Assembly: GCA_963678675.1 (NCBI GenBank)
Contig: OY783198.1
Span: forward strand, 13,650,580 to 13,714,579
DNA: 64,000 bases
Reading direction: 5' to 3'
DNA from: Xiphydria camelus
Lineage: Eukaryota; Arthropoda; Insecta; Hymenoptera; Xiphydriidae
The translations under genes were made by a program, and so were the position numbers. Below the pieces are notes generated by a model, which saw only the letters and a list, made by a program, of their open reading frames with translations, made no database searches and had not been told where the DNA came from. This document shows, one piece after another, positions 31,605-43,262 of this stretch. The stretch's first letter is position 1. Each line of letters opens with the position of its first letter.

Positions 31605-33443
31605 TTGAGAATAACGAAAATTATGGATCATGTTAAGTAATTGCGTCGTTGTATTTCACGTAGGTATACTATACGTCTATTTTTGAACTTTGTAAAAATA
31701 TTAATTACTTAAAATGCAAATCTCTTAAAGTTTATTGTGATACTTGTGCCATTTCTACGCTGCTGACTCCTTTTTGACACGGTTCTGCATTATAATTACG
31801 GTATATTTTAATAAACCAATAAAACACCACAGAGTCGACTCTAAACTTACAGAGTCCATATGTGGCAATTACCTCGGATATCTAAAAGTCTATGTACGAA
31901 GATAGAAGCCATGACGGAAAGAACGACACAAAGACACAGCGACGAATAACAACTTTGTCCACATACGGACGTAAAATCACAAGCCGCATGAAACTCGAAC
32001 GAAACTAATCAAATGTGTTTCTAAGCGATTGTAGGTACGCTAGGAAAAATGAAAGTAAAGTGAGATTAAAAGTTAGTCCCCTCTCTAGTCTCCTCCTATA
32101 CAAGGAGATACTGGGAACACGATGCCCTCATGACGCGAATTACGTATCGATTGGCTAAAAGTGCAATTAAAGTTTACATAATGGGTAAAAAATCGCCGTA
32201 CAGAATGACACAACCCCTGGTGGGGAGGGTAGCACGTGCATATATTAATATTTGCGTATTACGTAACTTCAACGAAAAATTGATTATAGGTTCCACATTG
32301 TCATTGCGCAATATCATTCAAACTTGCTCGACCAATCGCAGTTGATCTAGAACTTACTCCGGGGCCCGTGTGTCCGCTTTTCCGACAGTACCTCGCGAGT
32401 CGTGAACGGAAATAAACGCTGCGCCTGACAATGCAGGTGAGAGCATATTTACATATTATTATTCGCTTTGCATATACCTATTAGTACTATTATTTTATCA
32501 TCGTATGATGTGTCATTTAACTCTTTTCTGAATAATTGAACAATTGTATCTTAACATAGGAGCATGACTAACTAGAAATTTAATAGTTGTGGAACGACGA
32601 TGATAAACACCACTCGATTATCGATATACTACGATACGCTGTTCGAGAACGGCGTGTTAATCAACCATTATCAAAGGATAAGAAAACGAACTCTTTACAT
32701 ATTTTAGACTTGAACACGTTCTCTTTAATTAAGTGAGGGGGGGGGGGGCAGACCTAGAGAGCCGGAGAAATTATAGTTAGTAGAGAAAGTCGTCGGTTTT
32801 GATACGCTTAAGAAAAGACAGATAAAAATAAAGATCTGGCCCGTAGATCATTTCGATTATTCGTATAAAATAACTATACAACATTTGAACGAGATCGAAC
32901 AACTGGTTCCCAAGAAATCGAGTCAACTTGCTTTGAAAACATATACTGAATATCTCACGGTAAGCCGAACGGATTTATTCTATTTTTTCCCTAAATTTGA
33001 TTCCCGTGGTGTTAGTTTTAATTGTTTTTAACAGAAAGCGTTGCGAAGGACTCTCTTCTCTATGTGCTAACTATCACTATTAAACAGATTAAAGACCTCA
33101 ACCTCACCACAAAAGAGTGGCCAGCTCTTCATTTTAAAAGTGAAATGTGCTTACGAGTGTTTAACCCTCCATTAGGCGGGTGGATTACCATTGTAATCCA
33201 CGCCCCTTTTAGTAGCTGCCAATCAAATAATTGCATATAGGCGGCGTCTATCTCTTGAGAAGCTGTTCAGAAGAGATCTAGTTTTCATTTTAGTGACAAA
33301 TAATCTTTCGTGGAGTGAATTGCTCTGAGTAGAGGCTGCTGTCAAAGACGACTAGATGACATTTGTAATCCACCCGCCTGTGTCCTATCCCCCCCCCCCC
33401 CCTCCCCCCATTCAAACCCAACACCGTCTATTGCGAGACAGAA
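31605..33443. other. Intergenic DNA with small repeats
   Basis: No gene recognised. A repeat fragment at about 33165-33390 carries TTAACCCTCCATTAGGCGGG and GGATTACCATTGTAATCCAC. Similar pieces recur inverted at 61370-61436 (ATCCACCCGCCACTAGAGGG). G or C runs lie at 32737-32748 and about 33390-33403. Confidence 0.45.
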
Positions 33444-33950
33444 CAAACTTTGCTGTCCACTTTTCTTTACAAGTGTCCGAGTTTTTGTTTCTGATGATTG
33501 CAATATTTCATTACCTTTAAAAAAAAAACAAAAATCATCGAAAAATATCAATTTTTAGTGAAGTTAGAGGCATTTGATTACAAGAGCGCACGGGCTCTAC
33601 GGCGCGTATTTATGTACAAAATGCGATATCTCGAGAATTATTCGTCGTAACAAAATGAGATAAAAACCCATCGTTTCGTCTTGAAATTCTCTAAATTTTT
33701 TCCGCAATATGTCTCGATAACTTCTCAATAGTTTTCGAGATATTTAACCCTAGATAGCTAATCTTCCTATAATATAAAGAAGGTTAGCTATCTAGGGTTA
33801 AATATCTCGCTCTTGTAATCAAATGCCTCTAACTTCACAAAAAATTGATATTTCTCGATGATTTTTGTTTTGTTTTTAAGGTAATGAAATATTGTAATCA
33901 TCAGAAACAAAAACTCGGACACTTGTAGAGAAAAGTGGACAACAAAGTTG
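33444..33950. mobile_element. Foldback element with arms of about 140 bp
   Basis: The left arm (CAAACTTTGCTGTCCACTTT ... GCATTTGATTACAAGAGCG) is repeated in complement to 33950. The segment between is less symmetric but contains a further inverted pair, TTAACCCTAGATAGCTAA. No coding capacity. Confidence 0.8.
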
Positions 33951-35093
33951 ATTTTCTCGGCCCGTCTACTGTACTAGACGGCCATGCTACTTTAGTAATG
34001 TTTTTCGAGTAGAAGTTTTTTTTATCAAGTTTTTACTATTGGGTACTGTGTTTTGAATAACTTTAACTATTATGTCTGCTGTGTTTCATGCATAATAAAA
34101 TTTTATGCAAATTCCCTATTACGGAGAATTTTCTACACTTGTAGAGCGGTTCTGTAACTCAACGTTAACACTTGTAAGTTTGTGTTACCGATTTTACTAC
34201 AATTGTAAGGAAATTTTCACCTAACTAAAACCATGGGTAGAATCTCCTACAAGTGTCAGTATTAACGTTTTAGGAAGCGTTTTAGTCGAAATGCTAGGAG
34301 TGGGAGAAAAAAGCAGAAATGTTGTACACGCGTTCGCAGTGCAAAGAGACAACGCAATTAAGGACCGAGCCCTCTACTGCACGTGGGGCTCGGGAAGGAA
34401 ACTCGAAATTGCGGACATACAAAACGGCCCGATAACAGCTCCGTTCCTAATAAAAGTTAAAGGAGAAAGGGGAAAAAAGGACACATATCCTTGAATACCT
34501 ATTTTGAAAGTCGGACCGAGAAACCCCGTCCTTTCTTGCCTAGGTGCTTGACCGGCCCATACACGGTCCTGTATAACTGTCACATTTGCACGAAGAACCA
34601 GTGCGTGCGTGCATAGCGAATGTTTATGTCACAAAACTGATAGCTCTGTCATTCATTTGTTTTCGAAGTACGTACCGTCAAAGTCCCAGTTTGTGTACGA
34701 CTAATTGCAAGACCTCTGTGCCCCTATATTGTATGTTATATATAACAATTCATTAATTAAATTTTTTTTTTTTTCGATCCAGCCGGTACTTTATAGTTTT
34801 CTCAGATACTGAAACCCTTCATTTCAATAAATAATATTCCAATAATGACTCCAATAATTAATATTAATTAGTAAAGGGAAAGGATTATACGGCCGGGTTT
34901 GTAGACCCACAAAACTGATTATGTCCCCATTTGTAGACTCCCAGTTTGTAGACAGGCGATTTTAACGAACTAAAATGTTTCTTTATTTATCTTAGATACA
35001 TCTTTTATTAGAATATTAAAACAACATAAAATATTTATTTAAAAAACTGTTTCACAACATATATATATACGAATTTATATGTATTATATATAC
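33951..35093. other. Intergenic DNA, no gene seen
   Basis: Open frames at 34291-34494 (plus) and 34374-34583 (minus) overlap and show no known motif. The phrase CCCAGTTTGT and its complement occur at 34683, 34941 and again at 50270-50730, hinting at a dispersed repeat. Confidence 0.4.
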
Positions 35094-35750
35094 AGGGAAA
35101 ACCAACAAGATTACTCTTGCTTGGGTCCCCGGACACACAGGAGTCCATGGTAACGAGATAGCGGACGTACTGGCGAAAGAGGGCACCAGAAAGGAGAACC
35201 TCATGCCAGTGGGAGTCCCCTTTGCCATGGGCAGGTTAGAGATTAAGAGGAAATTCCACAGGGAGCATTTTCACCGGTGGACTAATCTAGGAACTGGCAG
35301 ACAGGCGAGGAATCTAATGCCTCGCCTAGCACAAAAGAGAGCCAGGTTACTAGTGAACATGAACAGGATAAGCCTGAGCATTACAATCAGACTATTAACT
35401 GGTCACGGAAAATTCAACTCACACTGCAGGAGACTAGGTCTATCGGAAACGGATAGATGTCGATACTGCAAAGTGGAGAGGGAAGATGCCCAGCACCTGC
35501 TGCTGGAATGTCCAGCACTAGGGGCTTATAGACACCGTCTGATAGGCGAGGCTTTTCCTAGCCTGGAAAGGGCTAGAGAGCTAGGGGTGGAATGGATATG
35601 TGGACTGGCCAAAAAGGCCAAGATGCAAATCTAAGGTACACCCCTAATCACAGCGGGGCTACAATAAAACTATTAAGTTTTCGGTGGCGTTCAGGGATGA
35701 TTAGCGTCCTAACCGCTTTTATTATTACTATTATTATTATTATTATATAT
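35094..35750 (+). mobile_element. 5'-truncated non-LTR retrotransposon, RNase H and C-terminal end
   Basis: The frame 35094-35634 begins inside an RNase H domain (ITLAWVPGHTGVHGNEIADV) and ends with the Cys-His motif of insect LINEs (CRYCKVEREDAQHLLLECPA). The stop is at 35634, followed by a 3' untranslated segment and a TTA/TAT-repeat tail (about 35720-35748). The missing endonuclease and RT are explained by ordinary 5' truncation. RNase H plus the C-terminal knuckle suggests the I/R1/LOA group. The foldback at 35752 sits directly against the tail. Confidence 0.8.
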
Positions 35751-35751
35751 A

Positions 35752-37025
35752 CAGGGTGTCCGAAAAGTATGGAAACGGTTGAATATCTCGAAAAGTACGC
35801 TTCAGATCGGGAAACGAAAAAATACGTATCCGATATTTTTTTAAAAACTATCAAATGATACCAAGATTGATCCCACACCCCAACCCGTGTAGGTGGGGCA
35901 GGGGGAAGCTTCAAAATCTTAAATAGGAACCCCCACTTTTGATTGCATATTCGCATTCTATTTTAAAAACTACATAACTTTTATTTAAAACATTTTTTTC
36001 GATTCGTGGCAGATGGCGCTATAATCGACGAAATTCAATTTTTTCGGTTTTTGCAATTGAGAGTCGATTTATTCGATTCTGCAATACAATTGCGATAGAA
36101 ATCTAAGTTTTTTATTCTCATACTTGATATTTTTGTTAAAAATTTAATTTAGTTTTGCAAATTTGAATTTACAGTAAAACTTTCATCGTTAGACGTTTAG
36201 AAATCTGGCAAATATACTACTTTTAGCGTAACCCAGAAGTAACGACGTGGACGTAATAGTTTTCTGTTCCCTTCCGGGTGCTTGATTCAGGTATGGATAT
36301 CAGTTCCTAGCAATCAGTATTAGCGCGATGAAGGGTTAATTACGATAATAAGGCGGAGGGTATATTCCGGGAATCGTAGCTATTCTTTCACTAGTAGTCC
36401 GTTTTAATGATATCCGTTAACCTGAGTACACGTAACCAGGTACCGCTAATTGTCGGGCCTTTCCGGACTCTCGAACCTCGATGTATTCCGAAAGGGATTA
36501 TCCTTGAGTAATTAGCTTATTTCTTCTAACGGAACTTAGTGCGTCACGGGGAATTCCAGGTACAGAACGCATCTGCACTTCTTCGCCACTTCCTCGCCCC
36601 TTTCGGAACGCTTTAAAATAAAATTTAAATTAAATTTTTAACAAAAATATCAAGTATCAGAATAAAAAATGTAAATTTCTATCGCAATTGTATTGCAGAA
36701 TCGAATAAATCGACTCTCAATTGCAAAAACCGAAAAAATTGAATTTCGTCGATTATAGCGCCATCTGCCACGAATCGAAAAAAATGTTTCAAATAAAAGT
36801 TATGTAGTTTTTAATGTAGAATGCGAATATGCAATCAAATGTGGGGATTCCTATTTAAGATTTTGAAGCTTCCCCCTGCCCCACCCACAGGGGTTGGAGT
36901 GTGGGATCAATCTTGGTATCGTTTGATAGTTTTTAAAAAAATATCGGATACGTATTTTTTCGTTTCCCGATCTGAAGCGTACTTTTCGAGATATTCAACC
37001 GTTTCCATACTTTTCGGACACCCTG
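35752..37025. mobile_element. Foldback element, 1.27 kb with arms of about 430 bp
   Basis: CAGGGTGTCCGAAAAGTATG at the left end is matched by its complement at 37025, with TA on both outer sides. The arms (35752-36180 and about 36605-37025) are near-identical in complement. The unique centre, 36185-36605, has no recognised gene. The ends resemble those at 1478 and 21342. Confidence 0.9.
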
Positions 37026-37116
37026 TATATTTATATTTATTTATTCCTCGAGTTTTCAATCTTTGGTATCAGTTTTACATTATTCTGACGTTTCTCTACA
37101 TTGTTGTTGTGCTTCC

Positions 37117-39510
37117 TTAGGATTCTACATCAGTCTCATCATTTGTACTCATAAACAATTCTCTCTTAATCTTTTTGTCTGTACTTGGTGACGTCTTTGG
37201 TTCCTTAACAGCCGCTGAATCTGTTTCGTACTCATTATTTGTTAACAATTCCTTTTTTATGGTCTTTCCAATCATCGGTGACTTTCTTTGCAAATTTTTC
37301 AAACGTTTTTCTTCTTTTCGTATTTGCAGTGCCAGTGCTTTCTGCTCTCTCTCAGCCTTTTTTTTGTTCCTGTTTAATCTTTTTTTCATGCAAGTCTCGT
37401 TCTCGTTGCTCTTTCTTTATTTTTCGTTCTTCTGCTAACTTTGCCTGTGCTTGTTTCTTTAATTCTTGTTTTTGCAGACGTTCCATTTTCTTTCGTGTCT
37501 GCTCTGCCTCTTTTTGTTTCTGCTCTTCTACTTTCTTACGTTTTATCTCATTGAATTCATTGCTACTTATTACTGATGGCATTTTTACCTTCGCTTTGGG
37601 CTTCCCCTTCGAGGAATGACCTTTTTACCGGGCCAATAACGTGTTCCTTTAAATGGTGATGGTATATTTTGAAAGTTCTCATCGTCTTCAGAAGCTTTAG
37701 GGGAATTATTACTTGGCTGATCTGGAGAAATAAAAAATGGTGTCTCTGGAAAATTAAGATTTTGGTCGTCTTTGACAGCTTGATTTTGCAAAAAAATTTT
37801 GGGAGTCCTACAAGCATTGGTTAATTCAGTCTTAAGTTCTATCGTCGTCTTCTCATCCAATAAAGCTGGCTTACTCTCGAGCTTTTCAACATCATCAAGC
37901 CTGAATACAGAAGGTTTTCCTGCTACTGCATGACTAATACCACTGTCTGAATCATTCGTTTGAATATGAGGCAATTTACTTGGCTGAATGCTCTCCTGTG
38001 ACTCTTTCAATTTTTTCACCAGCGTGACTCATTTTCATACAACACATCTTCCGTCAAAACTAAATCTCCAGTTTCGGTGACATCAAAGACAAGCATTCCA
38101 CTATTTCTAACTACATCAAGATCTGAACTGAATGATTCGCTTTGTGGTATGTCACTTTCGTTGAATGAATTAGTAGCTGGTGCAGTCATTGTGTCAGCTG
38201 GATCAGAAAATGTGAGATTTTTTCTTCGATTGTTGTCTGAAATGAGAAATATAAAACTGCCAAAAAGCAAAAACAAACCGATAAATGAATATAAAATTTG
38301 ATTAACCCCTCAAAGCCAGTTTTTTAACGCGTTGACGTCCCATGAGTCACATGTGATTCATACAGAAACGTCGCTGTACGTCCATGAGACATATGTGATT
38401 CATGTGCCATTGCCGTATGCATGGTGGTTTCATTTTTGGACGTCGTGGGATGGAAAAAATTCCTTACTGGAACGTATGGAGTGTTGAGAATGCTATTGCC
38501 ATATGGTAACGCCAGCTCTTGATGGGTTAGTATATATTTTTGTTAAAAAATTGATACAAAGTACAATGATTGAAAAAATCGTACAAACACTATTATAATG
38601 ATGAAATGCACAATTCAATTAATCTATCAAAATGCACGCAAATAAAAAACATTGTTGAATTTTCGAATTAAACAAATACCCCAATTTTCTCAGCGTTGTT
38701 GTTCAAATTTTCCTCCATGTCGCTCTGTTCGCCAGTAGACCCAATTGACTCGTTTTTCTGTTGATCTGTTACAACACTTTCACCACCTGCACGTTTCCAG
38801 ACGCAAAACAGCTCTTTTACACGCTCAGGTAAAAGACCTTCGTTTACTCAAACTTCTTTAAAATTCTTCAAAACATCAGGATTGATATGAGCCTCCAAAT
38901 ATTGTAATTGTTCTGCAGAGGTACTTGACTTTTGGGAACGTTCTGAAAGTGATCCACTGACCTCAGACGTTTTTACCTTCTTAAAATGTTTTGTATAATT
39001 AACTGATACTTCATTAAGCTCATCAAGGGCTTGTTTCAGTATTCTTGCAAAATTCTCTCTTCTTATTCGAGCCCCATCATTCTCAAATCTCCAGTTGCGA
39101 ACTGCCTTTTTCCAAATAGTCTTGAGTGGATGAAAAACAGCGACATCCATAGGCTGAAGAATATGAGTGGCATTGGGATAAAGTGCAATCAATACAATAC
39201 CCTTTCGCATGCAAAAATCGCTCAATTCTAATGTCATGTGTGAGGAGTGTCCATCCACATACATAATGATTGGAAACGTTAGCTGATTTTTTACGGCCCA
39301 ATCGTAAAAATGATTGGCTAGCCACTCGAAAAAAGTTTCAGCTGTTTCCCAACCACTCTCAGAGCGACCAATAATCCAATCCTTAGGCATTGTCGATGAA
39401 ACACTCGCAGGAATGCGAACGTAATTGTACATAATCATTGGAGGAAGCATTTGTCCAGCTGCATTACCGCAGAATAAAGTTGTTATGCATTCTTTCTTGT
39501 CATTATTAAC
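37117..39510 (-). pseudogene. Pogo-like transposase, catalytic and C-terminal part
   Basis: On the minus strand: NNDKKECITTLFCGNAAGQM, then IIMYVDGHSSHMTLELSDFC, HILQPMDVAVFHPLK and ENFARILKQALDEL. This is the DDE_1 (pogo/Tigger, CENP-B-like) catalytic order with Asp in VDGH and in QPMD. After an in-frame TGA at 38848-38850 the frame continues (VNEGLLPERVKELFCVWKRA). A probable intron with acceptor TTTCAG follows, and a Ser/Asp-rich tail starts DNNRRKNLTFSDP at about 38238. The tail ends with PSPFKGTRYWPGKKVIPRR and a long charged coiled-coil (KKVEEQKQKEAEQTRKKMER ...), broken by frameshifts. The N-terminal half lies 10 kb to the right at 49526-50120. The gene was split by insertions. Confidence 0.8.
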
Positions 39511-40233
39511 CCACAAAAACAGATTCTCTGTAAAAAAAAAGGCGGCATGTTCATTCAGTGCCAACAAAAATTGATACGTAAAATACTCTCCAAAAAAGAT
39601 TTGAAATCAATTAAGATCGCCATGTTCAAGATTTATATATAAAAAGTAAAAGGCATCATTTGAAAGGAAAATTATTGTAAATCAGGTTACTAAAAAATTC
39701 GACTAAAAAATTTATAAAAAAATTTTAATAAAAAAGAACTTGCCGCGTTTAAGTTTCATCTTTTGTCCACTATACCGAATATTGGCAGTGCTTGGACTGT
39801 GCTAGAGTGATTCATAAATTGCACTGTCGAAGTCAAATTCAGAGAAATCCAGAAGGCTCCCGCCTGATCGGTTTCCCGTGCGACGTTCGGTATACTGGTG
39901 GTATCATATAAGAGCGTATGAATTTATTTAAAATCATAAGTGCATAAACATCAAATATAATTCTCTGTCTGAATTTTTTATTTTGAAGGAAAAAACGCGG
40001 CAAGTTCTTTTTTATTAAATTTTTTTTATAAATTTTTTAGTCGAATTTTTTAGTAACCTGATTTACAATAATTTTCCTTTCAAATGATGCCTTTTACTTT
40101 TTATATATAAATCTTGAACATGGCGATCTTAATTGATTTCAAATCTTTTTTGGAGAGTATTTTACGTATCAATTTTTGTTGGCACTGAATGAACATGCCG
40201 CCTTTTTTTTTTACAGAGAATCTGTTTTTGTGG
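39511..40233. mobile_element. Foldback element at the left edge of the 10-kb insertion
   Basis: CCACAAAAACAGATTCTCTG at 39511 is matched in complement at 40233, and arms of about 260 bp follow inwards (GGCGGCATGTTCATTCAGTG, TTGATACGTAAAATACTCTC, and so on). The centre, about 39775-39980, is unique. The left edge coincides with the point where the pogo-like coding sequence breaks. Confidence 0.8.
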
Positions 40234-40755
40234 GGGGATTTCACTACTTTTTGGAATTTATTCATGAGGAGAATACGTACATGTAGGAGAATAGCTTTTT
40301 ATTACCACAAACCTAAAGCCTCACATTTTATACCCATACGAGCTAATTAATTATAACCACGTTACTTTTGATTTATTCTCGTGATATTTTGAAAGGGATT
40401 TATAAACTAGATTGTGCCCTTATATTTTTCACTTTGCCTTAGTATTTTGGAGAAATAAAACATACCGCTTTCGAATTTACAGGCCATCGGATTTTTCTTA
40501 TATTTTGATCGTCTACAGAAATCCATGTAGACATTTTACCTTTAACTTTAAGTATACTCTTCCAATAACCGTGACGAATTGTTTAATCATATGTAAAGGT
40601 ACCACTTATGACAGTACATATGTTGTTACATATTAACTCGAGACGTTAGAATAGTTTCAAGAAATCCTTTTGCATGCACAGCTGATATTAAGGTGAACGC
40701 TAGTTCGCCTGGTCGAGAGAGAAAGAGCGATAGCCATGGCGAACAGCAGAGCCTG
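40234..40755. other. Intergenic DNA inside the insertion nest
   Basis: No gene or repeat recognised. An open frame at 40412-40636 has no known motif. Confidence 0.4.
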
Positions 40756-41068
40756 AAGCGTCGTTCTCAGAGCTTCAACGTATTGCCAGCGACACTTGGG
40801 TAACCAATAAGAATAAAGCCGCTTCTCCCCACTCTTCTGTCGCTGGCGACACGTCCCAAGTTGAATTTTATTTAACTTTTCTCTCCTGTCGCTGCGACAG
40901 TCGTCGATATTTAATATGGCGACTGTCGCAGCGACAGGAGAGAAAAGTTAAATAAAATTCAACTTGGGACGTGTCGCCAGCGACAGAAGAGTGGGGAGAA
41001 GCGGCTTTATTCTTATTGGTTACCCAAGTGTCGCTGGCGACACGATGAAGCTCTGAGAACGACGCTTT
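40756..41068. mobile_element. Palindromic MITE with arms of about 150 bp
   Basis: AAGCGTCGTTCTCAGAGCTT at the left is matched in complement ending at 41068. The arms run almost unbroken to a short centre at about 40908-40920 and contain repeated GTCGCTGGCGAC/GTCGCTGCGAC motifs. No coding capacity. Confidence 0.85.
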
Positions 41069-41088
41069 ATTTACAGTAAAGAACGGAA

Positions 41089-42640
41089 ATTTAACCTATA
41101 CGCGATATTTCACTACCGTTTTTCCAGCTGACAATGGTTATAGACAACAGCGGGCGCTATAAAAAATGCTCTTTTTATGTCATATGTATATAAATATTGC
41201 CAAGACACGCGTTAAAGATGCTTGTTAATGTTTATTATCGTACTTGAAAACACTCTCCGTATTTAACAATTATAAAACCCGTTCCGAATCCCGTGTTTTT
41301 TAGTGTCATGAGTTTCACACAGATGGCGTTTTCTCCGATAGCTTGATGCGAGATCGCTATTTCGTCTGCTCTATGCTGGTAAAACAGTACCTCTCGAAGC
41401 ATTGATTATTATCTATCATCTGTCAACCGTAACGATCCGACAAAATAATGGCATATGTATTTGAATAATAAACGATAATCTGGAAACGAAAGGAGAAATT
41501 TGCAACCGCAAATTCCGTTTGACAGATACGATTCATTCTAATTCAAAACAGAGCTGGAAAGACTCGACTGGCTAAATGGTTAAATGGTACATGAACTTTG
41601 ACGATGATGAAAAACAGAAGCTGATAGAAGAAGTACACACGGTATATATAATTATTGTAAGGGATGCGAAACATACTCGTACTAATTTTGTGGAGGTAAG
41701 TCCTGGAACTCGATGGAATATCAAGACCAAGACGCTCGACAATGCTACACATATCGTTGCTGTTCATAATGATTCTTTCAGTTTCGTAACTTCAAAATAA
41801 TCTATAGATGTTACGCTGGCTTAGATTTTTGTATCTGTGTCGATGTCAATGATAAGTCTAAAAATAAAGGGAGCTATTGATTGGTACGATGGACGTTGAT
41901 CATTCTTCTTTTTATCGCATACACCTCAGCGATCCCGTAGAAACCGGTGAAGAGCAACAATCAATACCAAATTCTCAGAATTATATTTTATCTGAACATT
42001 CGTATGCTTCGCAACAAGTGGTGATAAGGGTCACTAAAAGAGTAGTAACGTGGCAAAAATTACCACAATTCATTGGATCTTCTACTTCTTCAACGAGAAG
42101 AAATACAGAAAATTGAGAACGGTGAATGTCTTAATGACAAACGCATGAGTGTCTTTACTTCTATTGTCCAGAATAGTACTCAATACATGCCTTACGACAC
42201 CATTTACATCCAAAAACCTGCTAAAATTTTTCCGGTGCCTTCGCAAACTGATCATATACAAATTTTGCCTTCACTAAATCACTGGGTATGCAGTTACTAC
42301 GATTGCCACCAAGATCAATTATTAATTTATGATTCATTGAATAATAGCAACATCGATGAACATCAGAAATGTCATCAATCTTGATAACATACGATTTCCG
42401 AAGGTTCAAAGACAAGAAAATAATACTGACTGTGGTTTATTTGCTATTGCGTTCGCTGTGTAATTAATTTTAGGCAAGAAACCTGAAACATTATTCTACT
42501 GTATAGAAAGTATGCGCTGTCACTTACTGAAAATTTGGACCGATCGCACAATCACGCATTTTCCTTTATATTCTGACAAAGAAAGTGCATCAGGTAATTT
42601 GTCGAATATGGTTTCGGCCGCGACACCAAAGTACAAAATC
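41089..42640 (+). pseudogene. Ulp1/SENP-like cysteine protease gene of a transposon, copy A
   Basis: An upstream open frame (41563-41800, [20 protein letters not shown], later [15 protein letters not shown]) is followed by KIENGECLNDKRMSVFTSIV and QNSTQYMPYDTIYIQKPAKI. Then come the catalytic blocks of Ulp1-type (C48) proteases: SLNHWVCSYYD (His), LLIYDSLN (Asp) and, after a frameshift at about 42385, ENNTDCGLFAIAFAV (Cys, about 42420-42460). Stops and one shift break the gene. Ulp1-like genes are common cargo in several DNA transposon superfamilies; I cannot tell which one. An inverted, shortened copy lies at 47757-49281. Confidence 0.75.
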
Positions 42641-42649
42641 ACACATTAA

Positions 42650-42775
42650 GGGCCGGTTTTACCAACAGGTATAAACGCGGTATAGCGCTATACTGAGAAT
42701 AACCATAAGGCTTATTGCTGGTTATTCTCAGTATAGCGCTATACCGCGTTTATACCGTGTTGGTAAAACCGGCCC
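42650..42775. mobile_element. 126-bp PIF/Harbinger-type palindromic MITE, copy 2
   Basis: Same ends as the copy at 29189 (GGGCCGGTTTTACCAACA), same length, centre in the opposite orientation. The target duplication is TAA at 42647-42649 and 42776-42778. Confidence 0.9.
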
Positions 42776-42854
42776 TAAGTAAAAGAAAACCCCCCAAAAA
42801 AAACATTTTCCAAATGTAAAATGGTGGGTCGAGAGAGAAAGGCGATCCTTACCT

Positions 42855-43236
42855 GCCTAAAAAATGAGATTTCAACAAACAAACGAAAATGATATCAACA
42901 AGCTGCAGCTTTTAGTCGCGAAAGATATGATCACATTAAACAATTTCTGAAGAAAAAAAAATGTATACCACCCTCACACCACCCCCTTAAACTCACTCGA
43001 CAGCCCGCTTTTGCGATTAGCGATAAGAAGAAGAATGCTCAACGTCCATCGCACCAATCAATAGCTCCGTTTGCTGTTACAGAAGCGGGCTGTCGAGTGA
43101 GTTTAAGGGGGTGGTGAGGGTGGTATACATTTTTTTTCTTCAGAAATTGTTTAATGTGATCATATCTTTCGCGACTAAAAGCTGCAGCTTGTTGATATCA
43201 TTTTTGTTTATTTGTTGAAATCTCATTTTTTAGGCA
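42855..43236. mobile_element. Foldback element whose loop holds an Ulp1-gene fragment
   Basis: Arms of about 155 bp (GCCTAAAAAATGAGATTTCA outwards, ACTCACTCGACAGCCCGCTT inwards) are near-perfect complements. The loop (about 43012-43075) is AAGAAGAAYGCTCAACGTCC-like and matches, in complement, the start of the second Ulp1 open frame at 41869-41922. Confidence 0.75.
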
Positions 43237-43262
43237 AGTTTCGCCCCCTTACTCGTAAATAA

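Noticed and set aside
34291..34583. Overlapping plus and minus frames near 34.3-34.6 kb as a gene
   Set aside because: Both are short, overlap each other, lack motifs and have no supporting splice or start context.
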